64,000 nt of DNA, from assembly GCF_001613405.1 (NCBI RefSeq), contig NZ_BDCH01000014.1, positions 124,001 to 188,000 on the forward strand. The letters are read 5' to 3'. The notes beneath the pieces were generated by a model. The model was not told the origin of the DNA. It saw only the letters and a list, made by a program, of their open reading frames with translations, and did not search any database. This DNA is from Nocardia crassostreae (GTDB lineage Bacteria > Actinomycetota > Actinomycetes > Mycobacteriales > Mycobacteriaceae). The translations under genes were made by a program, and so were the position numbers. Positions 32,326-41,654 of the stretch are shown piece by piece; the stretch's first letter is position 1; every line of letters begins with the position of its first letter.

Positions 32326-33234
32326 ATGAACCAACCAGCGATCGCGCTGGCCGGATTGACGAAACGATTCGGCGCGGTGACCGCGCTCGACGGCCTGGAC
32401 CTGACCGTGGAAACGGGGGAGGTGCACGGTTTTCTCGGCCCGAACGGCTCGGGCAAGACCACAACCATCCGCATTCTGCTCGGGCTGCTGCGCGCCGATT
32501 CCGGAACCGCCCGGATCCTGGGCGGGGACCCGTGGTCGGATGCGGTGACCCTGCATGCGCGGCTGGCCTACGTGCCCGGGGAAGTCACGCTCTGGCCGGG
32601 CCTCACCGGCGGTGAGGTCATCGACCTGATGGCCAAACTGCGCGGCGGGGCCGATCGTCGTCGCCGCGACGAACTGCTCGAGCGGTTCGACCTTGACCCG
32701 ACTCGCAAGGCGCGCGCCTACTCGAAGGGCAACCGGCAGAAGGTGGCGCTGGTGGTGGCACTGGCCTCGGATGCCGAACTGCTGCTGCTCGACGAACCCA
32801 CCGTCGGGCTGGATCCCTTGAAAGAAGCCGAATTCCGGCGTTGCGTCGGTGAACTGCGGGCGGCGGGCCGTACCGTCCTGCTGTCCAGCCATATTCTCGC
32901 CGAGGTCGAGGCGCTGTGCGACCGGGTGAGCATCATCCGCGGCGGGCGCACCGTGGAGAGCGGTTCCCTCACCGAACTTCGGCATCTCACCCGGACCGCG
33001 ATCACCGTCGAAACCGTCCGTCCCACAACCGGTCTGGAGGACACGGTGGGCGTGCACAGTGTCGTGCGGAACGGCGATCGCACCGAGTTCCAGGTGGACA
33101 CCGCGCAATTGGACGGCATCGTGCGGATACTCGGCGATCTGGGCGTGCGCGGCCTCACCAGCGCGCCGCCCACCCTGGAGGACATCTTCCTGCGCCACTA
33201 CCGGACCACCGAACTGGCCGGGGACCGGTCATGA
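32326..33234 (+). CDS. ABC transporter ATP-binding protein (tetronasin-type)
   Basis: The 302-residue ATPase has Walker [13 protein letters not shown] (about residues 38-49), the signature [15 protein letters not shown] (a variant LSGGQ with KGN), Walker [16 protein letters not shown], and a switch histidine in [15 protein letters not shown]-terminal regulatory domain follows. It pairs with the next gene, whose ATG overlaps its stop. The pair resembles M. tuberculosis Rv1218c/Rv1217c, a multidrug or tetronasin-like exporter. The ATG at 32326 follows GAGGTGGAG. The tandem DosR-like boxes upstream hint at dormancy-linked export. Confidence 0.87.
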   Translation: MNQPAIALAGLTKRFGAVTALDGLDLTVETGEVHGFLGPNGSGKTTTIRILLGLLRADSGTARILGGDPWSDAVTLHARLAYVPGEVTLWPGLTGGEVIDLMAKLRGGADRRRRDELLERFDLDPTRKARAYSKGNRQKVALVVALASDAELLLLDEPTVGLDPLKEAEFRRCVGELRAAGRTVLLSSHILAEVEALCDRVSIIRGGRTVESGSLTELRHLTRTAITVETVRPTTGLEDTVGVHSVVRNGDRTEFQVDTAQLDGIVRILGDLGVRGLTSAPPTLEDIFLRHYRTTELAGDRS

Positions 33235-34851
33235 CCACGGTGGTCGGCGAGCGCCGTGCGGGTCGTGAGATCACGACCGGCCTGAGCGCGCTGCTCGGAT
33301 TCGCGTTGCGCCGTGAGCGTTTCACGCTGCCGTGCTGGCTGCTCGGCGCCGCGGCCCTGCTGGCCTTCCACTCCGTGGGCAGCCAGCGCTTCTACGACAC
33401 CCCGCAGAAGCTGGCCGCCTTGCGCGAGACCATGTCGGCCAGCGCCGCCACCGTCGCCATGGGCGGGCCCACCCGCCTGCTGGACACCATCGGCGGCGAG
33501 ATCCTCTTCGAGATCTTCGCCTACCTCGCCATCGTGATCGCGTTGATGAACATGTTCCTCGTCGGGCGGCATACCCGCTCGGACGAGGAGACCGGGCGGG
33601 CCGAACTGGTCCGCTCGTCCCGGGTCGGGCGCCGGGCCCCGGCGGCCGCCGCGCTCGCCCTGGCTGTGCTGGCCGACGCAGCAGCGGTTCCGGTGCTGTT
33701 CGTGGCCGCGGTCGCGACCGGCCTGCTGGTCGCGGGATCACTGCTGCTCGGTCTCGCGGTGGCCGGTGTGGGTCTGACCTTCGCCGGGGTGACGGCCGTC
33801 GCGGCGCAGATCTTCGAGAATCCGCGCAGCGTCTACGGATCGGTCACGCTGATATTGGCCGCCGCCTACGTCCTGCGCGCCGTCGGTGATGTCGGCGCGG
33901 ACGTCTTCGCCTGGCTCTCACCCATCGGCTGGGGACAGCGCACCTATCCGTATGTGACCGATCAATGGTGGCCGTTGGCCCTGTTCGCCCTTGCCGCCCT
34001 CGGACAGACCGCGATGGCCTTCGCCCTGCTCGACCGCCGCGATTTCGGGGCGGGACTGCTGCCCTACGGGAAGGGTCGCGCGCACGCCTCCTGGGCGCTG
34101 GGTTCACCGCTGAGTCTCGCCTGGCGATTGCAGCGCGGTTCTCTAATCGGCTGGGGGGGTCGGTGTTTTCACACTCGGGCTGGCCTATGGCTCCTTCGGC
34201 GACAGTATCGAGGACTACCTGGAGGACAATCCGGAGATCGCCGCCTATCTGCCCGGCGGTGCGGCGGACGCGGTGAATTCCTATCTGTCGCTGGCGGTAT
34301 CGATGATGGGTCTGCTGGCCACGGCCTACGGCATCACCGCCGTGCTGCGGGCGCGCGGCGAGGAGGGCGCTGGGCACGCCGAATTCGTGCTGGCCGCTCC
34401 GGTGGGCCGCAACACCTGGCTCGTCGGTCAGTTGAGCGTGGCCCTGCTCGGTAGCGCGCTCGTCGTGGCCGCCGGGGGATTCGGAGTGGGCCTGGCCTAC
34501 GGGCTCACGATCTCCGACCTCGGGCAGGCCGCGCGAATGCTCGCGGTGGCGGGTGTGTACCTGCCCGCAGTCTGGGTGCTCGTCGCCGTGGCGGCCCTGG
34601 CCTACGGGTGGCTTCCCGGCAGCGCCCCCGCCGCGGCGTGGACGGTGTTCGCCTACTGCGTGATCGGCCTCATGTTCGCCGAACCCTTCGATCTACCGGA
34701 ACGATTCGACGACGCCTCGCCGTTCTCGCACACCCCGCGCGCACCGCTCGACAGCGTCGCCGCAACCCCGATCCTGTCCCTGCTGGCCGTGACCGCTCTC
34801 GCGCTGACGGCGGCGGCGATGGGATTCCGGCGGCGCGATATCAGCAACTGA
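33231..34851 (+). pseudogene. ABC transporter permease, tetronasin-type (frameshift in a G run)
   Basis: This polytopic membrane subunit of about 540 residues is the partner of the preceding ATPase. It begins [31 protein letters not shown], and has many helices including LLGLAVAGVGLTFAGVTAV and LILAAAYVLRAVGDVGADVF. At 34153-34159 there are seven Gs where six would keep GSLIGWGVGVFTLGLAYG in frame. The second half continues in the next frame (DSIEDYLEDNPEIAAYLPGG, then VLRARGEEGAGHAEFVLAAPVGR) to 34851. As written, translation ends at 34454 in a nonsense tail. A +1 slip in a seven-G run is a classic sequencing error or phase-variable tract. Confidence 0.8.
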
Positions 34852-34881
34852 CACCTCATTCGGCACCATGCGGAGGACACG

Positions 34882-35835
34882 ATGACACAGCAGGAGTTCG
34901 GCGATCCCCATCGACTGGCCGGTGCGGCCGTGGTCGTCGGCGTGGACGGGTCCGCCGAATCGGATACGACCGTGCGGTGGGCGGCGAAATTGGCGGCCCA
35001 GCGCGGCCGGGAACTGCACATCGTGCACGGGCTCGATCTCACGGGCATGGGCAAGGTGCCGCGGATCTACCAGGCCGTCGTACCGCAGGTGGTCGAATCC
35101 GTGCGGGCGGACGGCACAGCGCTGCTACGGCACGCCGAACAGGTGGCGCGCGCCCTCGAACCCCGGCCGCGCGTGACGGTACACCTGTCCGAGGACGGCG
35201 GCACCGCGCTGCTGCTCGAGCGCAGCGCCACCGCCTATGCCGTGGTGATGGGCGCGACCGGCACCGCGGGCACCGTCGCGCACCTGGGTTCGACCTTGCT
35301 CACGGTGACCTCGCACGCGCGCGGACCGGTCGTCGTGGTGCGCCCGGATCCGGAGGCGGGCAATACCGTTCACGAATCAGGCCCGGTCGTGGTCGGCGTG
35401 GACGGCAGCCCCATCAGCGAAGCCGCCCTCGCCGCCGCCTTCGCCGAGGCCGCGGAACGCCGCACCACCCTGATCGCCGTACATGTCTGGAGCGATTGGA
35501 GTTTCGGGCGATACGCCGGGGCGGACGCACCGCTGTCGATCGAAGAACTCGACGATATCGAGGACGCCATCCTGGCCGAACGCCTGGCCGGGTGGCAGGA
35601 GAAGTATCCGGACGTCGATGTGGTGCGCCGCCTGTACTTCAGTGACCCGGTGAAGCATCTGACGGAATGGTCGCGGCACGCGCATCTGACGGAATGGTCG
35701 CGGCACGCGCAACTGCTGGTCGTCGGCACTCGTGGCCGCGGCGGGCTGGTGGGCATGCTGCTGCTGGGCTCGACCTCCCACTCGCTGGTCCAGCACGCGC
35801 ACTGCCCGGTGCTGGTCGTCCACCCCGCACGCTGA
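34882..35835 (+). CDS. Universal stress protein with 9-residue internal duplication
   Basis: The 317-residue tandem USP is close to the protein at 6613-7551. Domain 1 starts VVVGVDGSAESDTTVRWA; domain 2 starts VVVGVDGSPISEAALAAAFAEAAERRTTL and ends with GTRGRGGLVGMLLLGSTSHSLVQHAHCP, the ATP signature. Within domain 2 the sequence HLTEWSRHA occurs twice in a row (about residues 259-276), from a 27-bp tandem repeat, which lengthens the loop between a beta strand and the ATP loop. There is no frame defect. It follows the ABC permease by 30 bp. Confidence 0.9.
   Translation: MTQQEFGDPHRLAGAAVVVGVDGSAESDTTVRWAAKLAAQRGRELHIVHGLDLTGMGKVPRIYQAVVPQVVESVRADGTALLRHAEQVARALEPRPRVTVHLSEDGGTALLLERSATAYAVVMGATGTAGTVAHLGSTLLTVTSHARGPVVVVRPDPEAGNTVHESGPVVVGVDGSPISEAALAAAFAEAAERRTTLIAVHVWSDWSFGRYAGADAPLSIEELDDIEDAILAERLAGWQEKYPDVDVVRRLYFSDPVKHLTEWSRHAHLTEWSRHAQLLVVGTRGRGGLVGMLLLGSTSHSLVQHAHCPVLVVHPAR
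35656..35709 (+). repeat. 27-bp tandem duplication inside usp
   Basis: The unit beginning CATCTGACGGAATGGTCG is present twice without a gap (35656-35682 and 35683-35709) and the copies look identical. It adds nine residues (HLTEWSRHA) in frame. Because the copies do not differ, the duplication is likely recent or an assembly artefact. Confidence 0.85.
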
Positions 35836-35994
35836 ACCCCGAACGAATCCGCCGCCACCCCCCGGGAGCATGCCATAAGGTCATACGCCGACATCCTGCG
35901 CTGGACCTACCGGTCCGGACGCCCGAATCTGTTCGGCCGAGCCAATAATCGCGTCGCCAGTGCGCTCTTCGCGGCGGGTATCGCGCCCCGGCGC

Positions 35995-36363
35995 GTGGCG
36001 TCGCTGGGGGTGCGCGGCCGCCGCAGCGGTCGCACGATCTGGTTCCCGGTGGTGATCACCGAGTTCGGCGACGACCGCTACCTCGTCGCCATGCTCGGGC
36101 CGGGAACCAACTGGGTCCGTAACCTGTCCGCGGCGCACGGCCGGGCGGTACTGCGCCACGGTCGCAGCGAACCGGTGCGGCTCGAACCCGTCGACACCGC
36201 CGACCGGGCCCCGATCCTGCGCTCCTACCTGCGCGTCGCGCCGGGCGCGCGCCCGCACTTCCCGATCGACCGCGACGCCCCGCTCGCAGAATTCGAGCGC
36301 ATAGCGGCTGATTTCCCGGTATTCCGCATCGAATCACAAGGCGTGAACGGGCCCGCGATGTAG
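35995..36363 (+). CDS. Deazaflavin-dependent nitroreductase-family protein (start unclear)
   Basis: The sequence matches the F420-dependent nitroreductase/DUF385 family: LGVRGRRSGRTIWFPVV, then YLVAMLGPGTNWVRNLSAAHG and VLRHGRSEPVRLEPV. It probably binds F420 or a lipophilic cofactor, as in the Ddn-like proteins. The GTG at 35995 is the first start in frame, but family-like residues extend upstream in the same frame to about 35876 (YRSGRPNLFGRANNRVASALFAAGI), with no start codon there. An ATG at 35870 lies one frame off and runs into a stop after two codons. So the 5' end may be frameshifted and the real protein about 165 residues. Confidence 0.65.
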   Translation: MASLGVRGRRSGRTIWFPVVITEFGDDRYLVAMLGPGTNWVRNLSAAHGRAVLRHGRSEPVRLEPVDTADRAPILRSYLRVAPGARPHFPIDRDAPLAEFERIAADFPVFRIESQGVNGPAM

Positions 36364-36486
36364 GGCAGAGAAATGCATAGGCCTGTGCAATAGCCGAAAG
36401 TCCCTGAAAATCAGGATGTTCGGATTGCTGCCCGAATCTTCAGTACTCGATTGCTGAATAATGTAATGTCGAAATTGTGCGCACTA

Positions 36487-36500
36487 GTGACTTTGGGCTC
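36487..36500. promoter_or_regulatory. DosR-like site upstream of second hpf-like gene
   Basis: GTGACTTTGGGCTC lies 83-96 bp before the second hpf-like start. It matches the site at 26032-26044 before the first hpf-like gene at 11 of 13 aligned bases. The 220-bp gap 36364-36582 also holds a half-site near 36395 (CCGAAAGTCCC) and nothing else I can support. Confidence 0.45.
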
Positions 36501-36582
36501 TTCTGCACGGGGCTGGCTACTGGGCATTCTGGCGCTCGAGACCGCGCGATTCATCGCTCGGGAAGTCCGATGGGAGTGAGGG

Positions 36583-37356
36583 TTGCAGGTGTTGCGTGTG
36601 TGTGAAGCGTGGTCGCCGGAGGCGTTTCCAGGCATCGCGGTGTTCGCGAAGGGCCGGGTTCCGATTCTCGAGGGTGAGCGAGTGGCGGGTGCGGTCGGCC
36701 GGTTGCTGATGCGGTATCGCGCCGATCTGTCGGCCCGGGTGCGGATGACCGGATCCGGATGTGACAACGGACCGATTCTGGTCCAAGTCAATACCCAACC
36801 CGGGGGCGCGTCGATCCGGATACAAACCCTCACCCACGGTCGCGGCGACGCCCTACCGGTGCTGGTGCGGCTCGAGCGCCAGCTGCGCACCCTGCGCAAG
36901 GCATGGTCGCCGCGACCGTGGCCGGACCCGGATCGTCCGACGCTGGACGCCCCCGGCCCGGGAACCCTGGTGCGCCGCAAAACCATTGCGCTGCAGACCG
37001 CCGACCCGCTGCATGCGGCCGCGATGATGGACGCGATGGACTACGACGTGCATCTGTTCACCGACGCCGAAACCGGTGAGGACGCGATCGTCTACCGCGC
37101 CCAGCCCTCCGGCCTGCGCCTGGCCCGCCAGCACTGCGTCCATCCGCCGTGCACCGCGGCGGTCGCGGCGGCAACCCCCGTCCCGTTGATCACTACCCCG
37201 CGGCCCGCACCGGTGCTGAGCGAGCGCGAGGCGGCCGAGCGCGTCTGCGCACCCGGCCTGCCGTTTCTGTTCTACACCGACTTCGGCACCGGGCGTGGAC
37301 ATCTCATGTACCGCCGCTACGACACCGGCCTCGGTCTGATCACCCCTGCCGCATGA
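36583..37356 (+). CDS. HPF-like protein, second copy
   Basis: The protein of about 257 residues is related to the hpf-like protein at 26098. It has an N-terminal domain of unclear similarity, then two HPF C-terminal-type domains: TLVRRKTIALQTADPLHAAAMMDAMDYDVHLFTDAETGEDAIVYR, and the end LPFLFYTDFGTGRGHLMYRRYDTGLGLITP. The paralogue shares the MDYDxHLFT core and the C-terminal GLITPA. It may compete with or complement the first copy in ribosome silencing. The start is TTG 36583 or GTG 36589, after GGGAG. Its promoter region has a DosR-like site. Confidence 0.7.
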   Translation: MQVLRVCEAWSPEAFPGIAVFAKGRVPILEGERVAGAVGRLLMRYRADLSARVRMTGSGCDNGPILVQVNTQPGGASIRIQTLTHGRGDALPVLVRLERQLRTLRKAWSPRPWPDPDRPTLDAPGPGTLVRRKTIALQTADPLHAAAMMDAMDYDVHLFTDAETGEDAIVYRAQPSGLRLARQHCVHPPCTAAVAAATPVPLITTPRPAPVLSEREAAERVCAPGLPFLFYTDFGTGRGHLMYRRYDTGLGLITPAA

Positions 37357-37384
37357 CCGATAGCGGCCCCACACCCGGGTGGGC

Positions 37385-37399
37385 GGGACCAAGGTCACC
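37385..37399. promoter_or_regulatory. DosR-like box upstream of ctaD-like gene
   Basis: GGGACCAAGGTCACC lies 157-171 bp before the GTG at 37556. The gap 37357-37555 otherwise shows no gene in a supported frame. Confidence 0.5.
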
Positions 37400-37555
37400 A
37401 GCGCATGGGTCGCAGGCCATCGAAAGTCACCGATCGGTTCGTCAGGGGTATTGCAGGCGGCTGGTACGCCAGTACCGCTCGGGCGCTGGTGCGCGAATTG
37501 CGCTGGCGCTCAGTGCATGCGAGATCTCGCACGGTTCAGGACGAGGACGATACTG

Positions 37556-39296
37556 GTGACCGCGATTTCACCGAAACCGGCCGTGGGGCTATCGGCCGAG
37601 CGGCCGTACCCGGCGCGGCAGGCGCCGAAGGGTTCGTTCATCCACCGGATGGTCACCACGACCGACCCGAAGGTGCTCGGGCAGATGTATCTGGTGACCT
37701 CGATGTCGTTCTTCATGATCGCCGGATTGATGGCGCTGCTCATGCGCGGGGAGCTGGCGCGGCCGGGCATGCAGTTCCTCTCGCCCGAGCAGTTCAACCA
37801 GCTGTTCACCATGCACGGAACCATTATGCTGCTGTTCTACGCGACCGCGATCATCTTCGGCTTCGCGAACATCCTGCTGCCCTTGCAGATCGGCGCACCC
37901 GATGTCGCCTTCCCGCGGTTGAACGCCCTGAGCTATTGGCTGTACCTGTTTGGCGCGACGCTGGCCACGGCGGGTTTCATCACCCCGGGCGGCGCGGCCG
38001 ATTTCGGATGGACCGCCTATGTACCGTTGAGCGACATCATCCATTCCCCGGGCGTGGGCGCGGACATGTGGATTCTGGGGGGTGGGCGTCTCGGGGCTGG
38101 GCACCATCCTGGGTGCGGTCAATATGCTGACCACCGTCGTATGCCTGCGCTGCCCGGGCATGACCATGTTCCGGCTGCCCATCTTCACCTGGAATGTCGT
38201 CGTCGCTAGTTTCCTCGTGCTGCTGGTGTTTCCGCTGCTGACCGCGGCGGCGCTGGCGCTCTACTACGACCGGCACCTGGGTGGGCACATCTACGATCCG
38301 GCCAGCGGCGGGACAATGCTGTTTCAGCACCTCTTCTGGTTCTTCGGGCATCCGGAGGTCTATGTGATCGCGTTGCCGTTCTTCGGCATCGTCTCCGAGA
38401 TCTTCCCGGTCTTCAGCCGCAAACCGCTGTTCGGTTACACCGGCATGGTGTACGCGACGCTGGGCATCGCGGCGCTGTCGATCGCCGTGTGGGCGCACCA
38501 CATGTACGCCACGGGAGCCGTGCTACTGCCGTTCTTCTCGTTCATGACCTTCCTGATCGAGGTGCCGACCGGGGTGAAGTTCTTCAACTGGATCGGCACC
38601 CTGTGGCGGGGACAGCTGACCTTCGAGACGCCGATGCTGTGGTCTCTCGGCTTCCTGGTGACCTTCCTCTTCGGCGGCCTCTCCGGTGTCGTGCTGGCCA
38701 GCCCGCCCCTGGACTTCCATTTGTCCGACACCTATTTCGTGGTGGCGCACTTCCACTACACCTTGTTCGGCACCGTCGTGTTCTCGACCTTCGCGGGCAT
38801 CTACTTCTGGTTCCCCAAGATGACCGGCCGCATGATGGACGAGCGGTTGGGCAAGTGGCATTTCTGGACCACGTTCTTCGGCTTCCACCTGACGTTCCTG
38901 GCCCAGCATTGGCTGGGCAACGAGGGGATGCCGCGCCGCTACGCCGACTACCTGCCGTCGGACGGCTTCACCGGGCTCAACGAGGTTTCCACCATCGGGT
39001 CGTTCGTGCTGGGCGCGTCGATGATCCCGTTCCTGTGGAACGTCTTCAAGTCCTACCGCTACGGCGAGGTCGTGACCGTCGACGACCCATGGGGTTACGG
39101 CAACTCCCTGGAATGGGCGACCTCCTGTCCGCCGCCGCGGCACAACTTCTACGAGCTGCCGCGCATCCGCTCGGAGCGACCCGCGTTCGAGCTGCACTAC
39201 CCGCACATGGTCGACCGCATGCGCGCCGAGGCGCACGTGGGCTGGGGCACGGCGGCGCACCGTGTCCACGAGACGTCGGGCACGGAGGCGAAATGA
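37556..39296 (+). pseudogene. ctaD: Cytochrome c oxidase subunit I (frameshift in a G run)
   Basis: This heme-copper oxidase catalytic subunit has about 580 residues. The low-spin heme and CuB ligands are visible in order: [10 protein letters not shown] (His in helix II), [12 protein letters not shown] (cross-linked His-Tyr), WAHHMYATG (paired His) and [11 protein letters not shown] (heme a and a3 His). The GTG at 37556 follows GAGGA by 8 nt. At 38077-38082 six Gs replace five: the frame up to DMWILG must shift to give [18 protein letters not shown]. As written, the product ends at 38209, after helix V. No subunit II, III or assembly gene is nearby; a second, housekeeping ctaD is presumably elsewhere. 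The DosR-like box upstream suggests induction at low oxygen. Confidence 0.82.
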
Positions 39297-39445
39297 GTCG
39301 GGCACAGCAGAACTCGACCTTCCGCATACCCCGGGTCCCCGTCGGCGTGCGGGCTCTGCTCGTCGCGGTGGCGCTGATCGGCTGGGTCGTGTTCCTCGGC
39401 TGGGCAGCCGGTGTAGCGGAATCGGGACCTCCGGTCTGGTGCTGA
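39293..39445 (+). CDS. 50-aa single-pass membrane protein after ctaD
   Basis: The ATG at 39293 overlaps the ctaD stop (ATGA). The product is 50 residues with a polar N-terminus, one helix [20 protein letters not shown] (about residues 22-41) and a short tail ending in WC. The position suggests a small accessory subunit of the oxidase, like the tiny subunits of other terminal oxidases, but no homology is known to me. Confidence 0.6.
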   Translation: MSRAQQNSTFRIPRVPVGVRALLVAVALIGWVVFLGWAAGVAESGPPVWC

Positions 39446-39458
39446 GGTATTTGGTCCC
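39446..39458. promoter_or_regulatory. DosR-like box upstream of polytopic membrane gene
   Basis: GGTATTTGGTCCC (GGGACCAAATACC on the other strand) starts directly after the stop codon of the small membrane protein and lies 64-76 bp before the ATG at 39522. Confidence 0.45.
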
Positions 39459-39521
39459 TGGGCCCGAGGGCAGTGCTCGTTGTTTGCTGAATCGACCGAC
39501 GAGACAACCGAGGGGCCGACC

Positions 39522-40544
39522 ATGATTACAGCCGCAACCGGGGCGGTGTCGGGCGATCCGGCGCCGTTCACCTGGCTCACCGCCATATCGATGATTGTGT
39601 TCTGCGCGATTCTGTGGGCGATCGTGCGGTATATGCAACTGCACCCCCGCGCGTCGATGTGGGTGTGGGGATTGTCGATTCTGACTTTCCCGCTGTGGAT
39701 TTGGGGCCCGGGGCGCGATATCGGGCTGATCAACTGGTTCTCTTGGGCCAAGATCCTGTCGGTGCTCATCCCGCTGACCGTCGTCGGCGCCATGCGGGTA
39801 TCGATGGCCGAACAGCGGCCGGGCCGGGTGCGGGAGTTGCTGCGCGATCCCCGGTTCCTGTGGTTTCCCTACGGCATCCTGTTCCTGAACATCACCGAGG
39901 CCACCGTCCGTGACGTCCAGATCGGCAATTACTGGAACGCGGCGGTCGGCCTCGGCCTGTGCCTGACCATCCCGTACACGCCGCGGTTCTGGTAGATCAC
40001 CGCCAACCGCAACGCGGAACTGATCGCCTACACCACGGTGGCCTGGAATTTCGTCTACACCTCGTGGAACCTGTGCTTCACCTACGGAGGCTACCCGCCG
40101 CAGGAGGAGCATTTCGCGGGCAGCATCTGCATTCTGGCGGTGGCCGAGATCTATCCCCTGGTGATGCGGCGGCCCGAGCTGTACATCATGGCCCGAATCT
40201 ACACCCTGCCTGTCCTCATGCTGGTGATCGGCATCTACAACATCTTCCCGACCGTCATGCCCTCCGACGGCTGGTTCAACGAACGCGTCTGGATGATCTG
40301 GGGCGCAGTCAATGTCGTACTCATGCTGCCCATGCTGTTCCGGCACACCTGGCAGCTGCAGAGCGGCGCGGCATTCCTCACCTTCCGGCGTGGCCACGCT
40401 CGTGAGGAATTCGCCGCGCGGCACGGCGCGACCGTCGAACAGATCATGACGCTCGGCCGCTCACTCGACGCCGGAACCGGTGCGCCGGGTCCGAAGGTCC
40501 CGGGTACCAACGGATCAGGTCGTCTCGTGAGTGAACTCCAGTAG
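39522..40544 (+). pseudogene. Polytopic membrane protein of unknown function with in-frame stop
   Basis: The protein of about 340 codons has eight or so hydrophobic segments, including FTWLTAISMIVFCAILWAIV, SMWVWGLSILTFPLWIWGPG and LYIMARIYTLPVLMLVIGIY. The conserved-looking loop LLRDPRFLWFPYGILFLNITEATVRDVQIGNY precedes an in-frame TAG at 39993-39995, where CAG would fit. The frame continues unbroken after it: ITANRNAELIAYTTVAWNFVYTSWNLCF, and a basic C-terminal tail to 40544. I do not recognise the family with certainty. ATG 39522 is preferred to the upstream 39480 because hydrophobic sequence and a GAGGGG site begin there. Confidence 0.6.
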
Positions 40545-40817
40545 TCGCTGTCTGGCCAGCCGCTCACTGAGCTCGGGCATCGCGCCCGGGGGAGTCCCTG
40601 CGAGATCGGCGAGGCTCCACAGGAGTATCAGCTGCACTCGCTGTCGAGAAACACGGCCGCGGAACTCGGTGCGGAGCCGGGCGAGGGTCCGGCGGTAGGA
40701 ATCCCGGTCGATGGTTCGCGTCGGCTCACTGATGTCAGCGCTGAGTGTCACGCGATCAGGCTGCCGCGTCGTCAGTGCGTGTGTGAGAGTCGAAAGACCC
40801 TGACAAGTCCCGATCAC
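40515..40817 (-). CDS. Three-helix-bundle-like small protein
   Basis: The 100-residue protein starts with GTG at 40817, 9 bp after the stop of the next gene upstream. The C-terminal half (YRRTLARLRTEFRGRVSRQRV, then LADLAGTPPGAMPELSERLARQRL) resembles the actinobacterial three-helix-bundle dimerisation domain found in small regulators. The first 30 residues are less typical. Its 3' end overlaps the convergent membrane gene by 30 bp. The function is unknown. Confidence 0.45.
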   Translation of the reverse strand: MIGTCQGLSTLTHALTTRQPDRVTLSADISEPTRTIDRDSYRRTLARLRTEFRGRVSRQRVQLILLWSLADLAGTPPGAMPELSERLARQRLLEFTHETT

Positions 40818-40826
40818 CAGCCCCGG

Positions 40827-41654
40827 TCATGAGTCGGATGTGCGTGGTGCTCTCCCGTTTTCGGACTGCGGGGCTCGGTGCCACGGGGCCGTTGGGGATG
40901 TCCGGTGGGCGCACCAGCCGAGGGGGAGATCGGCGAGGGCCTCCAAGGAGGGATCCCGGTCGATGTTGCTCTCGAGGTCCACCATTGCGGCATCGTCGGC
41001 GGTGACCGGTCCGAGGTCGGAGCCGTGGAAGTACCAGTCGCTGTCGTCGGCGTCATGGAAAACGCAGGCGATCCAATCAGCGCCGAGGGTGATGGCCCGG
41101 GTCGTGAAGACGGCCGTATCGCGGCGGTCGGTGAAGCTCCGTCGAGATCGCGAATGGGATTCCTGGCGCTGGGCGGGCGGAGTCGATGCGGACGGGCCGA
41201 GTTGCTGGTGCGGTATCGCCGTGATGGCCTGGCTGGCCAGGTCTGCCGCGAGCTCCGGGGTCGCATCGGCGTCGCGGACGACGGCCACAGGAATTTCCGC
41301 GATATCGGTGAAGACGGTTTTGCCCGCGGCACGGGCTTGCGCGACCATCTGGTCGGCTCCGGCCGAGGGGCCGCCGATGCGCAGGACCGCGTCGCAGCGG
41401 GTGAGCAGGCGTTCGGCGATCGGGTGGAATATCTCCTCGAAGAGCGGGTCGCCGGGGTGGGTGCTGCCCGCGGTGTCGAGCAATGGGAGGGCGAGGGCTT
41501 CGCCGGTGACCGGTAGGTGGCCCGCCCGGAAGAGTGTCAAGGCCGCTCGGTTCATTGCGCGGACATTCGCTTCGAGTTTGTGCGGGTCGTCGCCGGTGCC
41601 GGATCGGTAAGGTCCCGCGACGAGGATCATGAGCGGGCGAGAGCTGCCGGTCAT
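40827..41654 (-). CDS. DUF4406-like protein with C-terminal DUF2185-like domain
   Basis: The 275-residue protein has an N-terminal nucleoside 2-deoxyribosyltransferase-like domain (about residues 8-130: LMILVAGPYRSGTGDDPHKL, then RCDAVLRIGGPSAGADQMVAQARAAGKTV), as in DUF4406. The C-terminal half (about 165-255) has VFTTRAITLGADWIACVFHD and DSDWYFHGSDLG, similar to the DUF2185 immunity-like domain. A base-modifying or nucleotide-salvage role is possible. Its ATG overlaps the stop of the flavin amine oxidase gene (ATGA), so they are one operon. Confidence 0.6.
   Translation of the reverse strand: MTGSSRPLMILVAGPYRSGTGDDPHKLEANVRAMNRAALTLFRAGHLPVTGEALALPLLDTAGSTHPGDPLFEEIFHPIAERLLTRCDAVLRIGGPSAGADQMVAQARAAGKTVFTDIAEIPVAVVRDADATPELAADLASQAITAIPHQQLGPSASTPPAQRQESHSRSRRSFTDRRDTAVFTTRAITLGADWIACVFHDADDSDWYFHGSDLGPVTADDAAMVDLESNIDRDPSLEALADLPLGWCAHRTSPTAPWHRAPQSENGRAPRTSDS

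Noticed and set aside
40489-40504. DosR-like palindrome GGGTCCGAAGGTCCC
   Set aside because: It lies inside the 3' end of a coding frame with no gene starting downstream in a suitable place, so it is probably chance.
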